A DNA stretch of 64,000 nt from Streptomyces albireticuli (GCF_002192455.1 NZ_CP021744.1:6968501-7032500), one strand, 5' to 3'; counted from the stretch's first letter, positions 1 through 8,797 are shown. Notes: generated by a model from the letters alone, not told the origin. Made by a program: numbers and translations.

Positions 1-593
1 GTGAGGAAGGCCCCGGCGCCGTGCCGCTCGAAGACACCCGTGGCGGACTTCATCAGCGTGGCGGTCAGGGCGTAGCTGATCGCGGAGGCGGAGCTGAACA
101 GGGCCGCGCGGGCCTTGCCGCGCGGGCGGGGCAGGGCGGCCAGTACACAGAGCGCCATGGCGCCGGCGGTGGCGAACAGGGTCAGCGCCCACAGGCCGGC
201 GGAGGCGGTGCTGCGCCCGCCGCCGGGCGCGGCCGCGGCCAGCGCGAGCCCGAGCCCGCCGGCGACCATGACGGACGCCGCCCAGCCGGCCGCGGGCAGC
301 CGCCGCCGGGACAGCGCGCTGGCGATGAGGAGGGTGAAGGGGAGTTCGAGCACGAGGAGCGGCTGGACGAGCGACAGCGAACCGAGCGTCAGGGCCAGCG
401 CCTGGCACGCCGCCGCGCCGACGATGACGGCGATGCCGCCGAGCCACGCCGGGCTGCGCAGCAGGTGCCGGACGAGCCGGACGCTGAAGGCGTCGCCCGG
501 CGGCACGGTCCGCGCGGCCACGCGCTGGAGCACCGTGCCCGTGGCGTTGCCCACGGCCGCCAGGAGGGCGAACAGCGCGGAGAGCAGGGCCAT
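1..593 (-). CDS. DMT/EamA-type membrane transporter, 3' part cut off by window edge
   Basis: The minus-strand frame begins at an ATG whose first base is 593 and stays open to the window edge, giving 197 residues without a stop. The product starts MALLSALFALLAAVGNATGT and is a string of hydrophobic helices separated by short basic loops (for example SRRRLPAAGW and LPRPRGKAR). This layout is typical of the drug/metabolite transporter superfamily (EamA or NIPA-like), whose members usually have about 290 residues and ten helices, so roughly a third is missing. The substrate cannot be told from sequence. The family call rests on topology and composition, so it is moderately sure. Confidence 0.7.
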   Translation of the reverse strand, partial: MALLSALFALLAAVGNATGTVLQRVAARTVPPGDAFSVRLVRHLLRSPAWLGGIAVIVGAAACQALALTLGSLSLVQPLLVLELPFTLLIASALSRRRLPAAGWAASVMVAGGLGLALAAAAPGGGRSTASAGLWALTLFATAGAMALCVLAALPRPRGKARAALFSSASAISYALTATLMKSATGVFERHGAGAFL

Positions 594-811
594 GGGTCGG
601 TTCCTCGGGTTCCGGGTGCCGGTCGCCGGTTAGGTCGCCGCCCCGGCCACTGGCCGCAACGGTCGCAGAGTGACCGGGCGCGCCGGGGCCGCACCACCGT
701 GCGGGGACGGCGACCACACGATCGGGCGTGTCCGGCGCGCACGGTGGGGCGTACGGGTGCCGCCCCGGCACCCGGCACGGACGCCGGTACCGGGCGATGT
801 ACGGGCTACGG

Positions 812-1330
812 CTACAGCGCCCGGCGCATGCAGACGCGCGGCCAGCGGTCCAGGCCGTGGACCGCCTCCGCCTCGCGGATCTCGCGGAGGCCCGGCGTGA
901 GCTCCGCGTCCGGGACGGGACCGAAGCCGCACCGCTCGTAGTACGGGCCGTTCCACGCCACCTCGGTGAAGGTGGTCAGCGTGAGCGCCGGGGCGCCCCG
1001 CTCCTTCGCCCAGCCGCCGACGTGTTCGATGAGGCCCGCACCGATGCGCTGCCTGCCGTGCGCGGGGTCCACGGAGATCTGCTCGATGTGCGCGCAGCCG
1101 TCGACGAGGTCGACGACGACATAGCCGACGGGAACGTCCCGGTCGTCCGTGTGCACCCAGGCGCGGTCGTCGTCGATGTACTGCCGGAGCACTTCCGGGG
1201 ACGGCGGCTCGTCGTCCGCGATCGCTGTCATGTCGATCTCGGAGAACAGCCTTCCGGCGGCCCGCTCGATGTCCCGCAGACGCGGGATCTCTTCTCTTCT
1301 GGCTTGACGGATCACGAGGTGCATCGTCAT
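812..1330 (-). CDS. GNAT family N-acetyltransferase
   Basis: 172 residues starting MTMHLVIRQARREEIPRLRD, the usual opening of a GNAT fold. The acetyl-CoA pyrophosphate-binding segment is visible as ISVDPAHGRQRIGAGLIEHV (about residues 92-111). It is followed by the helix and strand that end in NGPYYERCGFGPV, the typical motif B. The acyl acceptor is unknown. The ATG at 1330 is chosen; a second ATG two codons later is an equal alternative, and no strong ribosome site separates them. The open frame extends far upstream, but that part is Arg/Pro-rich translation of non-coding DNA. Confidence 0.85.
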   Translation of the reverse strand: MTMHLVIRQARREEIPRLRDIERAAGRLFSEIDMTAIADDEPPSPEVLRQYIDDDRAWVHTDDRDVPVGYVVVDLVDGCAHIEQISVDPAHGRQRIGAGLIEHVGGWAKERGAPALTLTTFTEVAWNGPYYERCGFGPVPDAELTPGLREIREAEAVHGLDRWPRVCMRRAL

Positions 1331-1644
1331 CCCGGCACGGCCGGCGGTGCAAGCCCGTCGACGTGCCGGGGGCGCCCGCTCGCTCCTGAGGTTCCCGGGG
1401 CCCCGGACCGCCGCCCCCGGAGGGGCGGAGCGCGGGACTCGGTCATTTCCTCGGGCGGGACGATCCCCTGGGCGCGGGCGACCTGGGACGACGGTGTTCC
1501 GGCGGACCGCCGCGGCGGCGCGCGGCCGAAAATCGCTTAACGTGCCGCCGGGAGCGGCCCGATACTCCGACGCACGGGCCCGGCCACGCCGCCGGCCCGG
1601 ACACGGTGTGCGCCCGGCGGTTCCGACATGGGGGAGTGAGCGCA

Positions 1645-2109
1645 TTGCCCGGAGGCTCCGGACGCCTGTTGCGCCGGTGCGCGGTTCCTGTGGCCGTGAC
1701 CACCGCCGCGCTGGCCCTCGCCGTCCCCGCGCCGGCGTCGGCGGCCGGCCCGGCGCCGTGCCGGGCGCGCCCCGGCGAAGCGCATGTGGACTGGACCGGG
1801 AGGAGCTTCACCGGCGACTTCTGGTGCGAGCTGGAGCCCGGGTGGATCCGCATCCAGTCGCGCTCCACCAGCTCCGTGATCGGGCGCATGGAGTTCTCCC
1901 CGAGCTGGATCGTGTGCTGGAAGAAGGGCAGTGACTACCTCGGTGACAACCGCTGGTACTACACGCAGGGCGACCGCGTGCTGGCCAGCCCCGCGTCGAA
2001 GGCATGGGGCTACATGCCCGCGGTCGCGGTCAGGGCACCGAGCCATCCGGTGGCGGGCATGCCCGAGTGCCCCTGGACCGAAGGCTCCTCGCCCTCGGCA
2101 CCTTTATGA
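1645..2109 (+). CDS. Small secreted protein, WYY-box family, copy 1
   Basis: About 154 residues. I choose the TTG start at 1645 because GGGGGAG at 1631-1637 lies 7 bases upstream; GTG codons at 1606 and 1636 are in frame but lack spaced sites. A Sec signal peptide (RRCAVPVAVTTAALALA, cleavage after PASA) leads to a mature domain of about 110 residues with four cysteines. It contains FSPSWIVCW, NRWYYTQGDRV and a C-terminal HPVAGMPECPW. The same pattern recurs in the next gene, so the two are tandem paralogues. I do not recognise the family. Two Cys pairs and export suggest a small extracellular disulfide-bonded domain. Confidence 0.75.
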   Translation: MPGGSGRLLRRCAVPVAVTTAALALAVPAPASAAGPAPCRARPGEAHVDWTGRSFTGDFWCELEPGWIRIQSRSTSSVIGRMEFSPSWIVCWKKGSDYLGDNRWYYTQGDRVLASPASKAWGYMPAVAVRAPSHPVAGMPECPWTEGSSPSAPL

Positions 2110-2177
2110 GGATCGTGAGGGTCCGTGAGGGTTCGTAGGAGCCGCCCCCGCTTCGCGGTACGCGAGAGGAGCTTCGC

Positions 2178-2654
2178 TTGAGACGGCACTCACCGGGCGC
2201 CCCGGCCCTCCGCCCCTGGCGGCGCGGCCGTGGCGGCGCGGCCGCGGCCGTGACCTGCGCGCTGGTGTCGGGGTCCGTGCTGCTCGGCCCCGCGCCGCCG
2301 GCCGCCGCGGCGGGAGTCTGCGGGCTCCGCGAGGGGGTCGTCCTGCGGGACGCCATCGGCAATGTCTTCAACAAGGCGCTGTACTGCGACAACGAGCCGT
2401 CGGACGTCTACGGCAAGGCGGACTTCGGCGCCGTGATCACCGGCTGGCTCAAGCTGTCCCCCTCATGGTTCACGTGCTACACCCTCGGGCCGAAGGACAC
2501 GAAGGGGAACAACTACTGGTACTACGTGCAGGGCGACCAGGTGGCCGATCTGCCCAAGATCAAGGGGTGGGGAGCGGTGCCGGGTGAGGCGGTGAAGGTG
2601 CCGGCGGGGGTGGCGCACCCGTTTCCGGGACTGCCGAACTGTCCGTGGGTCTGA
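2178..2654 (+). CDS. Small secreted protein, WYY-box family, copy 2
   Basis: 158 residues, TTG start at 2178 with AGAGGAG at 2164-2170 as ribosome site, the same start codon as its upstream paralogue. A signal peptide (VTCALVSGSVLLGP, cleavage near AAAAG) precedes a mature domain sharing LSPSWFTCY, NYWYYVQGDQV, KGWGAVPGEAVKV and HPFPGLPNCPW with copy 1. Spacing of the shared Cys and Trp residues is conserved while the N-terminal third differs, as expected of an old duplication. Function is unknown. It lies 10 bp before the peptidoglycan-binding gene and probably shares its transcript. Confidence 0.78.
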   Translation: MRRHSPGAPALRPWRRGRGGAAAAVTCALVSGSVLLGPAPPAAAAGVCGLREGVVLRDAIGNVFNKALYCDNEPSDVYGKADFGAVITGWLKLSPSWFTCYTLGPKDTKGNNYWYYVQGDQVADLPKIKGWGAVPGEAVKVPAGVAHPFPGLPNCPWV

Positions 2655-2664
2655 GGGGAGAGGC

Positions 2665-3033
2665 ATGAGACCGAGACCGAGACCGGCACGGGTGCCGCGA
2701 CCGGGACGACACCACATCGTGGCGGCGGTCCTCGCCGCCACCGCCCTGACCGTCACCGCCACGACCACCGCTTCCGCCACCCCCGCCCCCGTCGCCGAAT
2801 GGCGCCTGTGCATGTTCCTGGGCGGCCATCCCTCGGTGCAGAAGGGGAGCGGGGGTGAGGCCGTGCGCCATCTCCAGTGCATCCTCAACGAGGTGTACCG
2901 GTTCCAGAACGTCACCGTGAACGGCGTGTTCGAAGAGGTCACCGAGGCGTCCGTGAAGACCCTCCAGAGGCAGTTCGGCCTCACCGGGACCGGCGTCGTC
3001 GACGCCGCCACCTGGACCGCCCTGCACCCTTGA
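2665..3033 (+). CDS. Secreted peptidoglycan-binding (PG_binding_1) protein
   Basis: 122 residues: basic N-terminus, hydrophobic signal segment (IVAAVLAATALTVTA), then one PG_binding_1 domain over about residues 55-122. The domain shows the expected GGEAVRHLQCILNE, VNGVFEEVTEASVKTLQRQF and GVVDAATWTAL pattern. Such domains bind cell-wall peptidoglycan and usually accompany a hydrolase, but here the domain stands alone, so the protein may act as a wall-binding or inhibitor module. Start ATG at 2665 follows GGGGAGAGGC. It sits between the WYY-box paralogues and a secreted lectin, all co-directional with gaps of 10-70 bp. Confidence 0.85.
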   Translation: MRPRPRPARVPRPGRHHIVAAVLAATALTVTATTTASATPAPVAEWRLCMFLGGHPSVQKGSGGEAVRHLQCILNEVYRFQNVTVNGVFEEVTEASVKTLQRQFGLTGTGVVDAATWTALHP

Positions 3034-3062
3034 TCCCTCACCCGCCGAGCAGGGGGCCCGCC

Positions 3063-4061
3063 ATGCCGTCACTCTCCCCGACGCCGCTCGTCGTCCGGTC
3101 GCGCGCGCTCGTCACGCTCCTGGCCGCCGCGGTGCTGCTCGCCCTCGCGCCTGGGCACACCGGCCCGGCGCGGGCCGCCCCGCGGCAGGAGATCAACATC
3201 CTGTCCGCGCACAGCGGCAAGTGCCTGGAGGTCGCCTCCGCGGCGGAGGGCGAGGCCGTGCGGCAGCAGCGCTGCGTCGGCAGCCCCCGGGCCCTCTGGT
3301 ACGTACGGGCGTCCGAGGCCGGCGGCGGAACCGTCAACATCGTCAACGCCTACAGCGGCAAGTGCCTGGAGGTGGAGAACTCCAGCCCGCTGAACGGCGC
3401 CGCGATCCGGCAGGGGAACTGCGAGGGCCGGCCGGGAGCCGACTTCGGCCTGGCGGACGCCGGGAACAACGCCTGGCTCCAGCCGGCGACCGCGTCCCCG
3501 CGCAAATGCGTCGAGGTCACCGGCTCCTCCCTGGAGGACGGGGCGCCGCTGCGGCAGTGGGACTGCGCGCGCCAGCCCGGCGCCGAGTTCATCCAGCGGT
3601 CCGACCCGGTGCGGGAGACGACGCTCGTCAATGTCAACAGCGGTAAGTGCCTGGGGATCGAGGGGCGGAGCCCGGACGACGGGGCGAAGGTCGTCCAGCT
3701 GACCTGCTCCGGCGCGGCCCTGGACCAGAAGTGGCAGGTCGGCACCGCCGCGGGCGGCGCGGTCACGCTGACCAACGTGTACACGGGGAAGTGCCTGTCC
3801 ATCGAGGGCGCGAGCACCGAGAACGGTGCCCGCGGCGTCCAGACGACCTGTGGCGGCGGCGCCGAACAGGCATGGCTGGCACGGCCGCAGGGCACCGGGT
3901 TCCACACCCTGGTCAACGTCAACAGCGCGAAACTCCTGGGCATCAAGGCCGTGAGCTCGGACGAGGGCGCGGAGACGGATCAGTGGACGGACTCCGGCAC
4001 CAGGGACCAGCTGTGGCAGATGATTCCCTCGGTGACCGGAGTGGTGGACCGATTGGCGTGA
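3063..4061 (+). CDS. Secreted ricin-type beta-trefoil lectin, six repeat units
   Basis: 332 residues from ATG 3063 (GGGGGC upstream). A signal peptide (VTLLAAAVLLALAPG, cleavage near ARAA) is followed only by ricin-B subdomains. Six units start with HSGKCLEV, YSGKCLEV, PRKCVEV, NSGKCLGI, YTGKCLSI and NSAKLLGI, and QxW-type closures follow (ALDQKWQV, AEQAWLAR, TRDQLWQM). Six units make two beta-trefoils. The family binds galactose or other sugars. No catalytic domain is attached, which is less common than fusion to a glycosidase. The last unit has lost its Cys and may not close its disulfide. Confidence 0.88.
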   Translation: MPSLSPTPLVVRSRALVTLLAAAVLLALAPGHTGPARAAPRQEINILSAHSGKCLEVASAAEGEAVRQQRCVGSPRALWYVRASEAGGGTVNIVNAYSGKCLEVENSSPLNGAAIRQGNCEGRPGADFGLADAGNNAWLQPATASPRKCVEVTGSSLEDGAPLRQWDCARQPGAEFIQRSDPVRETTLVNVNSGKCLGIEGRSPDDGAKVVQLTCSGAALDQKWQVGTAAGGAVTLTNVYTGKCLSIEGASTENGARGVQTTCGGGAEQAWLARPQGTGFHTLVNVNSAKLLGIKAVSSDEGAETDQWTDSGTRDQLWQMIPSVTGVVDRLA

Positions 4062-4321
4062 TTCCGTTCTGACGAGTGGGTAGGAATCGATGTGACGGGA
4101 GCGCAGGGAATTCCTTCGGCTCCTGTGTGTGCCGCTTCCTTGCGAGTGCGTGAGTGACGAACGGGCATTCACCGACGGGGGCAGTCCGCTTGGCGGCCGT
4201 GGCCCATATACTTCGTCATGGTGGCTCGATGGCCGGGCCGACCGCCCCGACGCTCTCCTGCGCCATCGTTCGTCGGGCGGCTCGCACCTCCCTATCATCG
4301 TCACAGAGAGCAGGAATCGCT

Positions 4322-5149
4322 GTGCTGATATTCTCCGTGTTGGGCGCACTGGAAATAAATGTCCCGGGGCAGAAGATCGAGATTTCCGGGGAACTCCAGC
4401 GGACACTCCTCCAGACCTTGCTCGTCGGCGAGGGGGAAAGCGTGTCCAGCGAGGCGCTGATGCGGCGGATGTGGGGCGAGTCTATGTGGGACGTCCAGCC
4501 CAACACCCTGTACGCCCATATCAGCAGGCTCCGCCGCAGGCTCAGGGCGCTGGAGCCGGAGCGCACGGAGCCGCGGCTGACCGTCCACCCCTCCGGCTAC
4601 CGGCTCGCCCTCGGCGAGGGCGAGCTCGACGCCGCCGAATTCGTCAAGAAGATCAACAGTATCGAGGCGGGGAAAAACAATTCCCCCGGTGATTCGGTGC
4701 GGCTGTTACGGGAAGCGCTCGCCATGTGGCGCGGCCCCGCGTTCGGCGACGCCGCGAGGACCCCGGCGTGCAGAAGGGCCGCCGCGCGTTACGAGGCGTA
4801 CCGCCTGCGCGCCTTGGAGCTCCTTTTCGGCGCCGAACTGGAGAATGGCAACCACGCCACGATACTGGCCGAGTTGTACGAGACGCATCTTGCCCATCCT
4901 TTGCACGAGCGCTATTGCGAACTGCTGATGATCGCCTTCTATCGCTCCGGCCGGCAGGCCGATGCCCTGGAGACCTATCGCCGCATGTGGCGCCATCTCG
5001 CGGACGAATTGGGCGTCCGGCCCTCGCCGCAGCTCCAGCGCACGGAACAGGCGATACTCTCGCACGACCCCGCCCTGGACCACCCGGCCGTGCCGCCGGA
5101 CGTCTCGGCCCGGCCGGCTCCTTGGGCGAGATGTCCGGTGCTCTCGTGA
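4322..5149 (+). CDS. SARP-family transcriptional activator containing a TTA codon
   Basis: 275 residues from GTG 4322 (GCAGGA about 10 bases upstream). The N-terminal OmpR-like winged helix (residues 1-95) includes ALMRRMWG, NTLYAHISRLRRRL and the wing HPSGYRLAL. A bacterial transcriptional activator (BTAD) domain follows (about 105-255), with ALAMWRGPAFGD, YEAYRLRALELLFGAEL and RSGRQADALETYRRM. This is the classic pathway-specific regulator layout of antibiotic clusters. Codon 129 is TTA (4706-4708), a rare codon in such genomes read by the bldA tRNA, so production is probably developmentally timed. No biosynthetic genes are adjacent; the target is unknown. Confidence 0.9.
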   Translation: MLIFSVLGALEINVPGQKIEISGELQRTLLQTLLVGEGESVSSEALMRRMWGESMWDVQPNTLYAHISRLRRRLRALEPERTEPRLTVHPSGYRLALGEGELDAAEFVKKINSIEAGKNNSPGDSVRLLREALAMWRGPAFGDAARTPACRRAAARYEAYRLRALELLFGAELENGNHATILAELYETHLAHPLHERYCELLMIAFYRSGRQADALETYRRMWRHLADELGVRPSPQLQRTEQAILSHDPALDHPAVPPDVSARPAPWARCPVLS

Positions 5150-5208
5150 AGTGAGCCGGCGCAACGGGCGGGCGAGGCAAGGCGGTCGGCGGTCCCGGTC
5201 GGCTCAGG

Positions 5209-5697
5209 TCAGGGCCGGCCCTTCGGCGTCAGGACGAGCTGGGTCTGCGTGGTCTGTCCGACGAGCCGGCCCTCGTCGTCCCGCAGGTCGGTCTGCACCA
5301 CCACGACGGTCCCGCCGACGTGCAGCGGGCGGGCGGTGGCGTGCACGCCACCCGAGCGGACCGCGCGCAGGAAGTTGGTCTTGGACTCCACCGTCGATGT
5401 GCCCGCTCCCGCGGGGAGGTTGAGGTAGGCGCACACCGCGCCGACGGCGTCCGCCAGGGTCATCAGGGCACCGCCGTGCAGGACGCCGCCGACGGTGCAC
5501 AGCTCGGCGGACCAGGCGAGGCTGCCGCGCGCGGCCTCCGGCGTCGCCTCGTCGAGGGTCACGCCCAGGTGCGACGCGAGCGGCATGGCGGCCAGGAGGT
5601 CGGCGAGGCCGGGCGCCCCGGACCCGCCCCCGGCCGTGGCCGCGGGCGTGGGATCGGACGCGGAACCGGGTGTGGAACCGGGCACGGAATCCGGCAT
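5209..5697 (-). CDS. PaaI-type hot-dog fold thioesterase
   Basis: 162 residues. After a Ser/Pro/Gly-rich N-terminal tail of about 28 residues comes one hot-dog domain: MPLASHLGVTLDEATPE, then VGGVLHGGALMTLADAVGAV with the HGG and catalytic-helix Asp pattern, then SKTNFLRAV and TDLRDDEGRLVGQTTQTQ. This matches the 4HBT/PaaI group that hydrolyses acyl-CoA thioesters, often aromatic ones. The cytosolic substrate is not predictable. It is convergent with the SARP gene, 59 bp away. The unusually long low-complexity N-terminus may mean the true start lies further in. Confidence 0.88.
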   Translation of the reverse strand: MPDSVPGSTPGSASDPTPAATAGGGSGAPGLADLLAAMPLASHLGVTLDEATPEAARGSLAWSAELCTVGGVLHGGALMTLADAVGAVCAYLNLPAGAGTSTVESKTNFLRAVRSGGVHATARPLHVGGTVVVVQTDLRDDEGRLVGQTTQTQLVLTPKGRP

Positions 5698-5841
5698 GAG
5701 GGGCCGCCTTTCGGGAGGAGGACGCTGCCGGACGCCAGTCTGTCGGCGCCCGGCGGCGACTGCCAGGGCTTCGGCACGGCCGTGAGGGAGCCGAAGTCCT
5801 GAACGCGTCCAGGAGCCGTCGCGGCGGGCCGGCGCCCTCCC

Positions 5842-5976
5842 TCAGGAGCAGCCGCCGCTGCCGCAACTGGAGCACGAACTACAGGAGGAACAACTGCTGT
5901 AACCGCTGGATGAGCTACCCGAATCGCCGGCGCCGCTGGTGTCACCGGAGCCTCCGGTGTCGCAGGACGCACCCAC
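5842..5976 (-). pseudogene. Ser/Cys-rich C-terminal tail with CxxC repeats, probable gene remnant
   Basis: Reading the minus strand, a frame ending in TGA at 5842-5844 encodes a tail with GYSSCSSCSSCSSCGSGGCS. A GTG at 5976 would give 44 residues, but the Ser-rich frame continues upstream to about 6100 without a credible start. Tails of this kind occur at the C-termini of some actinobacterial membrane proteins. The regular Cys spacing suggests metal or disulfide chemistry. I infer that this is what remains of a larger gene. A genuine small peptide cannot be excluded. Confidence 0.35.
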
Positions 5977-6115
5977 GACGATCGCCGAAGAGGATCCCGC
6001 GGAGGAGGCGGCGGCAGCCGTCGGGCGGCGTGCCCCCGAGCACGCCGCCCTACCGCCCCGCGGTCCCCCGTTCTCCTCACCGCGAGACGGAACGTGTGGC
6101 CCCGTCAGACCTGGA

Positions 6116-6505
6116 TCAGCAGGCCTTGACGTACCACACGGGTCCCCAGTTGCCCGTCGGGTCGCCGGAGGCCGCCGGCGGGGTCGAGTAGATGAGCTTC
6201 TTGTTCTTGTCGTACATGCGGGCGACGGTGCCCTTGCTCTGGTTGTTGTACCAGGAGCCGCCGCTGTTCCAGCCGTCCGGTATCTCGTAGTAGACGTTGC
6301 ACTTGGTGATCTTCCATGCCGTGCCCTGGTAGTTGGCCTTGGGGTAGCCGCAGAAGTACAGCTTGGGACAGTTGGCGGGAGCCGCGGCCGCCGTTCCGGA
6401 GGTCTCGGCGGTGCCGGCCGCCGTGGCCGGGACGACCGCCGTCGTCAGTCCGGCGACCGCCGCGGCCGCGGCCAGCCCGATCCTCGTGCGCCTGCGCAGT
6501 GACAT
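6116..6505 (-). CDS. Secreted peptidase inhibitor, family I36-like
   Basis: 129 residues. Signal peptide (RIGLAAAAAVAGLTTAVV, cleavage near ATAAG), then a compact beta/gamma-crystallin-like domain opening NCPKLYFCGYPKANYQGTA and containing NSGGSWYNNQSKGTVARMYD. This is the pattern of family I36, named for the Streptomyces metalloproteinase inhibitor SMPI. Four Cys remain in the mature part, consistent with two disulfides. The role would be extracellular, limiting metalloproteases or binding ligands. Start ATG at 6505 follows AAAGGGATCACC. Confidence 0.85.
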   Translation of the reverse strand: MSLRRRTRIGLAAAAAVAGLTTAVVPATAAGTAETSGTAAAAPANCPKLYFCGYPKANYQGTAWKITKCNVYYEIPDGWNSGGSWYNNQSKGTVARMYDKNKKLIYSTPPAASGDPTGNWGPVWYVKAC

Positions 6506-6806
6506 GGTGATCCCTTTCCTGTCGCGGTCCGGGAGACCGGCGGGTGCCGGGCCCCCGGCGCGGGGTCCTTGTCGTGCCTCGGACGTTTCGACGGCGAATC
6601 TAGCCGGGGGGCTCGGAGCCGGTCGTCAACCCGGTGCCGTACGTACGCGGGGGCCTGCCGGGGCGCCGCCGCGCCGCCGCGTCGGCCCCAGGGTGGAGAA
6701 CCGCCCGGACCCGGTCCCGTACGTCACCCCAGGGGTGGAGCCGCGGGTCCGCACCGTCGTACCCCGGCCCGACGCCCCTGCGGACCCGCGCCGGTACGCT
6801 GCGCCA

Positions 6807-8090
6807 ATGCGCTTAGGGACAGGGCCGGTCCAACGGCGTCTCGTCGACGTGGTCATCGCCGTCACCATGACGGCTCTGACGATCACCTTCGCGCTCCAGT
6901 ACCACCCCGGCGCCCCATGGCCCCCTTTCGACGCGTGGGCGATCGCGCTGAGCGCGGTGACGGGCCTGCCCCTGGCCTTCCGCCGCGCCGCGCCCCGTAC
7001 GGTCCTGGCCGTCTCCTGCGCGGGGCTGGTCCTCTACTCCGCCGGCGGCTACCAGCCCTCGGCCAATGTGTGGCCGCCCATGCTGGCCTTCTTCACCGTC
7101 GCCACCGAACTGCCGACCCGTCAGGTCCTGCCCGGGGCGCTGCTGACCGCCTGCGTGTGGGAGTACGCAGGGCTCTCCGCCCACGTCCTCTCCGTCGTCG
7201 TGGCCACCGCGCAGACGGTGCTGGTCCTCGGCCTGGCCTGGGCCTTCGGCGCAGGCGCGCGCCGGCTGGCCGAGCGCAACGGCCAGCTGCGCGTCCTCAC
7301 CCGCCGCCTCCAGCTCGAACAGGCCGCCCGGGCCCGCCACGAGGTGACCGAGGAGCGCATGCGCATCGCGCGCGAACTCCACGACGTCGTCGCCCACCAC
7401 CTGTCCGTGATCGCCATCCAGAGCGGCCTCGCCCGCTACGTGTTCGACACCGAGCCCGACACCGCCCGCACGGCCGTGGGCACCGTGGCCGACACCGCCC
7501 GGCAGTCCCTGGAGGAGATGCGCGGCCTCCTCCAGGTCCTGCGCCTGCCGCCCGCCGACGGCAACGGCCCGGAGGCCCCCGTGGCACCACCGGAGGGCTC
7601 GACGCCCGGCCTGTCGGACCTGCCCGAGCTGGTGGAGCGGGTGCGCGCGGCGGGTGTCGACGCGGACCTCTCCGTCACCGGCGTCGCCCGCCCCTTGCCG
7701 CCCGGCGGCGACCTGTCCACGTACCGGATCGTCCAGGAGGCGCTGACCAACGTCCTCAAGCACGCCCCCGCCGCCCGCGCGACCGTGGCGCTGCACTACG
7801 CCAGGGACCTGCTCGTCGTCCGCGTCGACGACGACGGAGGCGGGTCCGGCGCGGAACGGCTGCCCGGTGGCGGCCAGGGATTGCTGGGGATGCGGGAGCG
7901 CGCCAAGCTGTACGGCGGTACGTTCGCCGCGGGGCCGCGGCGGCAAGGGGGGTACGAGGTGCTGCTGACACTGCCGCTGCCGGCCCCGCCGGCCGGTGCG
8001 TACCGCGCGGACACCGGTACCGGACGGCCGCGCGCGGGAACGGACCCGGCCGGCACCGGGCGGGGCGGGGGAGAGGAAACAGGGCCATGA
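6807..8090 (+). CDS. NarL-type two-component sensor histidine kinase
   Basis: 427 residues from ATG 6807. About four to six membrane helices fill residues 10-145. A short coiled coil (RRLQLEQAARARHEVTEERM) follows, then a HisKA_3 dimerisation box with phospho-acceptor His192 in ARELHDVVAHHLSV. The HATPase domain shows the N-box YRIVQEALTNVLKHA and glycine box GGGQGLLGMRERAKLYGG. The C-terminal 40 residues are low-complexity. The gene overlaps its regulator by 4 bp (ATGA), so the two are translationally coupled. The stimulus is unknown; the short external loops suggest membrane or envelope sensing. Confidence 0.93.
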   Translation: MRLGTGPVQRRLVDVVIAVTMTALTITFALQYHPGAPWPPFDAWAIALSAVTGLPLAFRRAAPRTVLAVSCAGLVLYSAGGYQPSANVWPPMLAFFTVATELPTRQVLPGALLTACVWEYAGLSAHVLSVVVATAQTVLVLGLAWAFGAGARRLAERNGQLRVLTRRLQLEQAARARHEVTEERMRIARELHDVVAHHLSVIAIQSGLARYVFDTEPDTARTAVGTVADTARQSLEEMRGLLQVLRLPPADGNGPEAPVAPPEGSTPGLSDLPELVERVRAAGVDADLSVTGVARPLPPGGDLSTYRIVQEALTNVLKHAPAARATVALHYARDLLVVRVDDDGGGSGAERLPGGGQGLLGMRERAKLYGGTFAAGPRRQGGYEVLLTLPLPAPPAGAYRADTGTGRPRAGTDPAGTGRGGGEETGP

Positions 8091-8797
8091 CCCAGCGGAG
8101 GACCCGTGTCCTCGTCGTCGACGACGAGATCCTGATCCGTGCGGGCCTGGCCGCCCTGCTGCGGGCCACACCCGACCTGGAGGTGTGCGGGCAGGCCGAG
8201 AGCGGCGAGGAGGCCGTGGCCATGGCCGCCGAACACCGCCCCGACGTCGTCCTCATGGACATCCGGCTGCGCGGCGCCGACGGCGTCACCGCCACCGGAC
8301 GGATCCTCGCCGAGGCGCCCGACCCCCGCCCCCGCATCCTCATCCTGACCACCTACGACCTCGACGAGTACGTCTACGCGGCGCTGCGGGCCGGTGCCGG
8401 CGGCTTCCTGCTGAAGGACACCCCGCCGGAGAGGCTGTTCACCGCGATCCGCACGGTCGCGGCGGGCGACATGCTGTTCGCGCCGACGGTGACGCGGCGG
8501 CTCATCGAGGCCTACACCACGCGGCATTCGGCGTCGGTGGCCTCCGGGGGCGTCCCCGAAGGCGGCTCCGAGGAGGTGGCGGGTCTGCTGGATCCGCTGA
8601 CGCGGCGCGAGCGGGACATCCTGGGGCTGGTGGCGAAGGGGCTGACGAACCCGGAGATCGCGACGCGGCTGACCGTCAGCATCTCCACGGTCAAGACGCA
8701 CATCAACCGGATCATGACGAAGCTGGATCTGACGAGTCGGGCGCAGGCGGTGACGCTGGCGTACGAGTCGGGGTTGATCAGGCCTGCGGTGTCGTGA
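8087..8797 (+). CDS. NarL/LuxR-family response regulator
   Basis: 236 residues. The receiver domain (residues 1-125) has acidic pocket VVDDE, phospho-acceptor Asp58 in VVLMDIRLRG, Thr in ILTTYD and Lys in FLLKDTPPE. A short linker leads to a LuxR-type helix-turn-helix (about 172-230): DPLTRRERDILGLVAKG, NPEIATRLTVSISTVKTH and RIMTKLDLTSRAQAV. It is the cognate partner of the overlapping kinase. Targets are unknown; the I36 inhibitor gene, divergent about 300 bp from the kinase start, is a possible one by position only. Confidence 0.94.
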   Translation: MTQRRTRVLVVDDEILIRAGLAALLRATPDLEVCGQAESGEEAVAMAAEHRPDVVLMDIRLRGADGVTATGRILAEAPDPRPRILILTTYDLDEYVYAALRAGAGGFLLKDTPPERLFTAIRTVAAGDMLFAPTVTRRLIEAYTTRHSASVASGGVPEGGSEEVAGLLDPLTRRERDILGLVAKGLTNPEIATRLTVSISTVKTHINRIMTKLDLTSRAQAVTLAYESGLIRPAVS

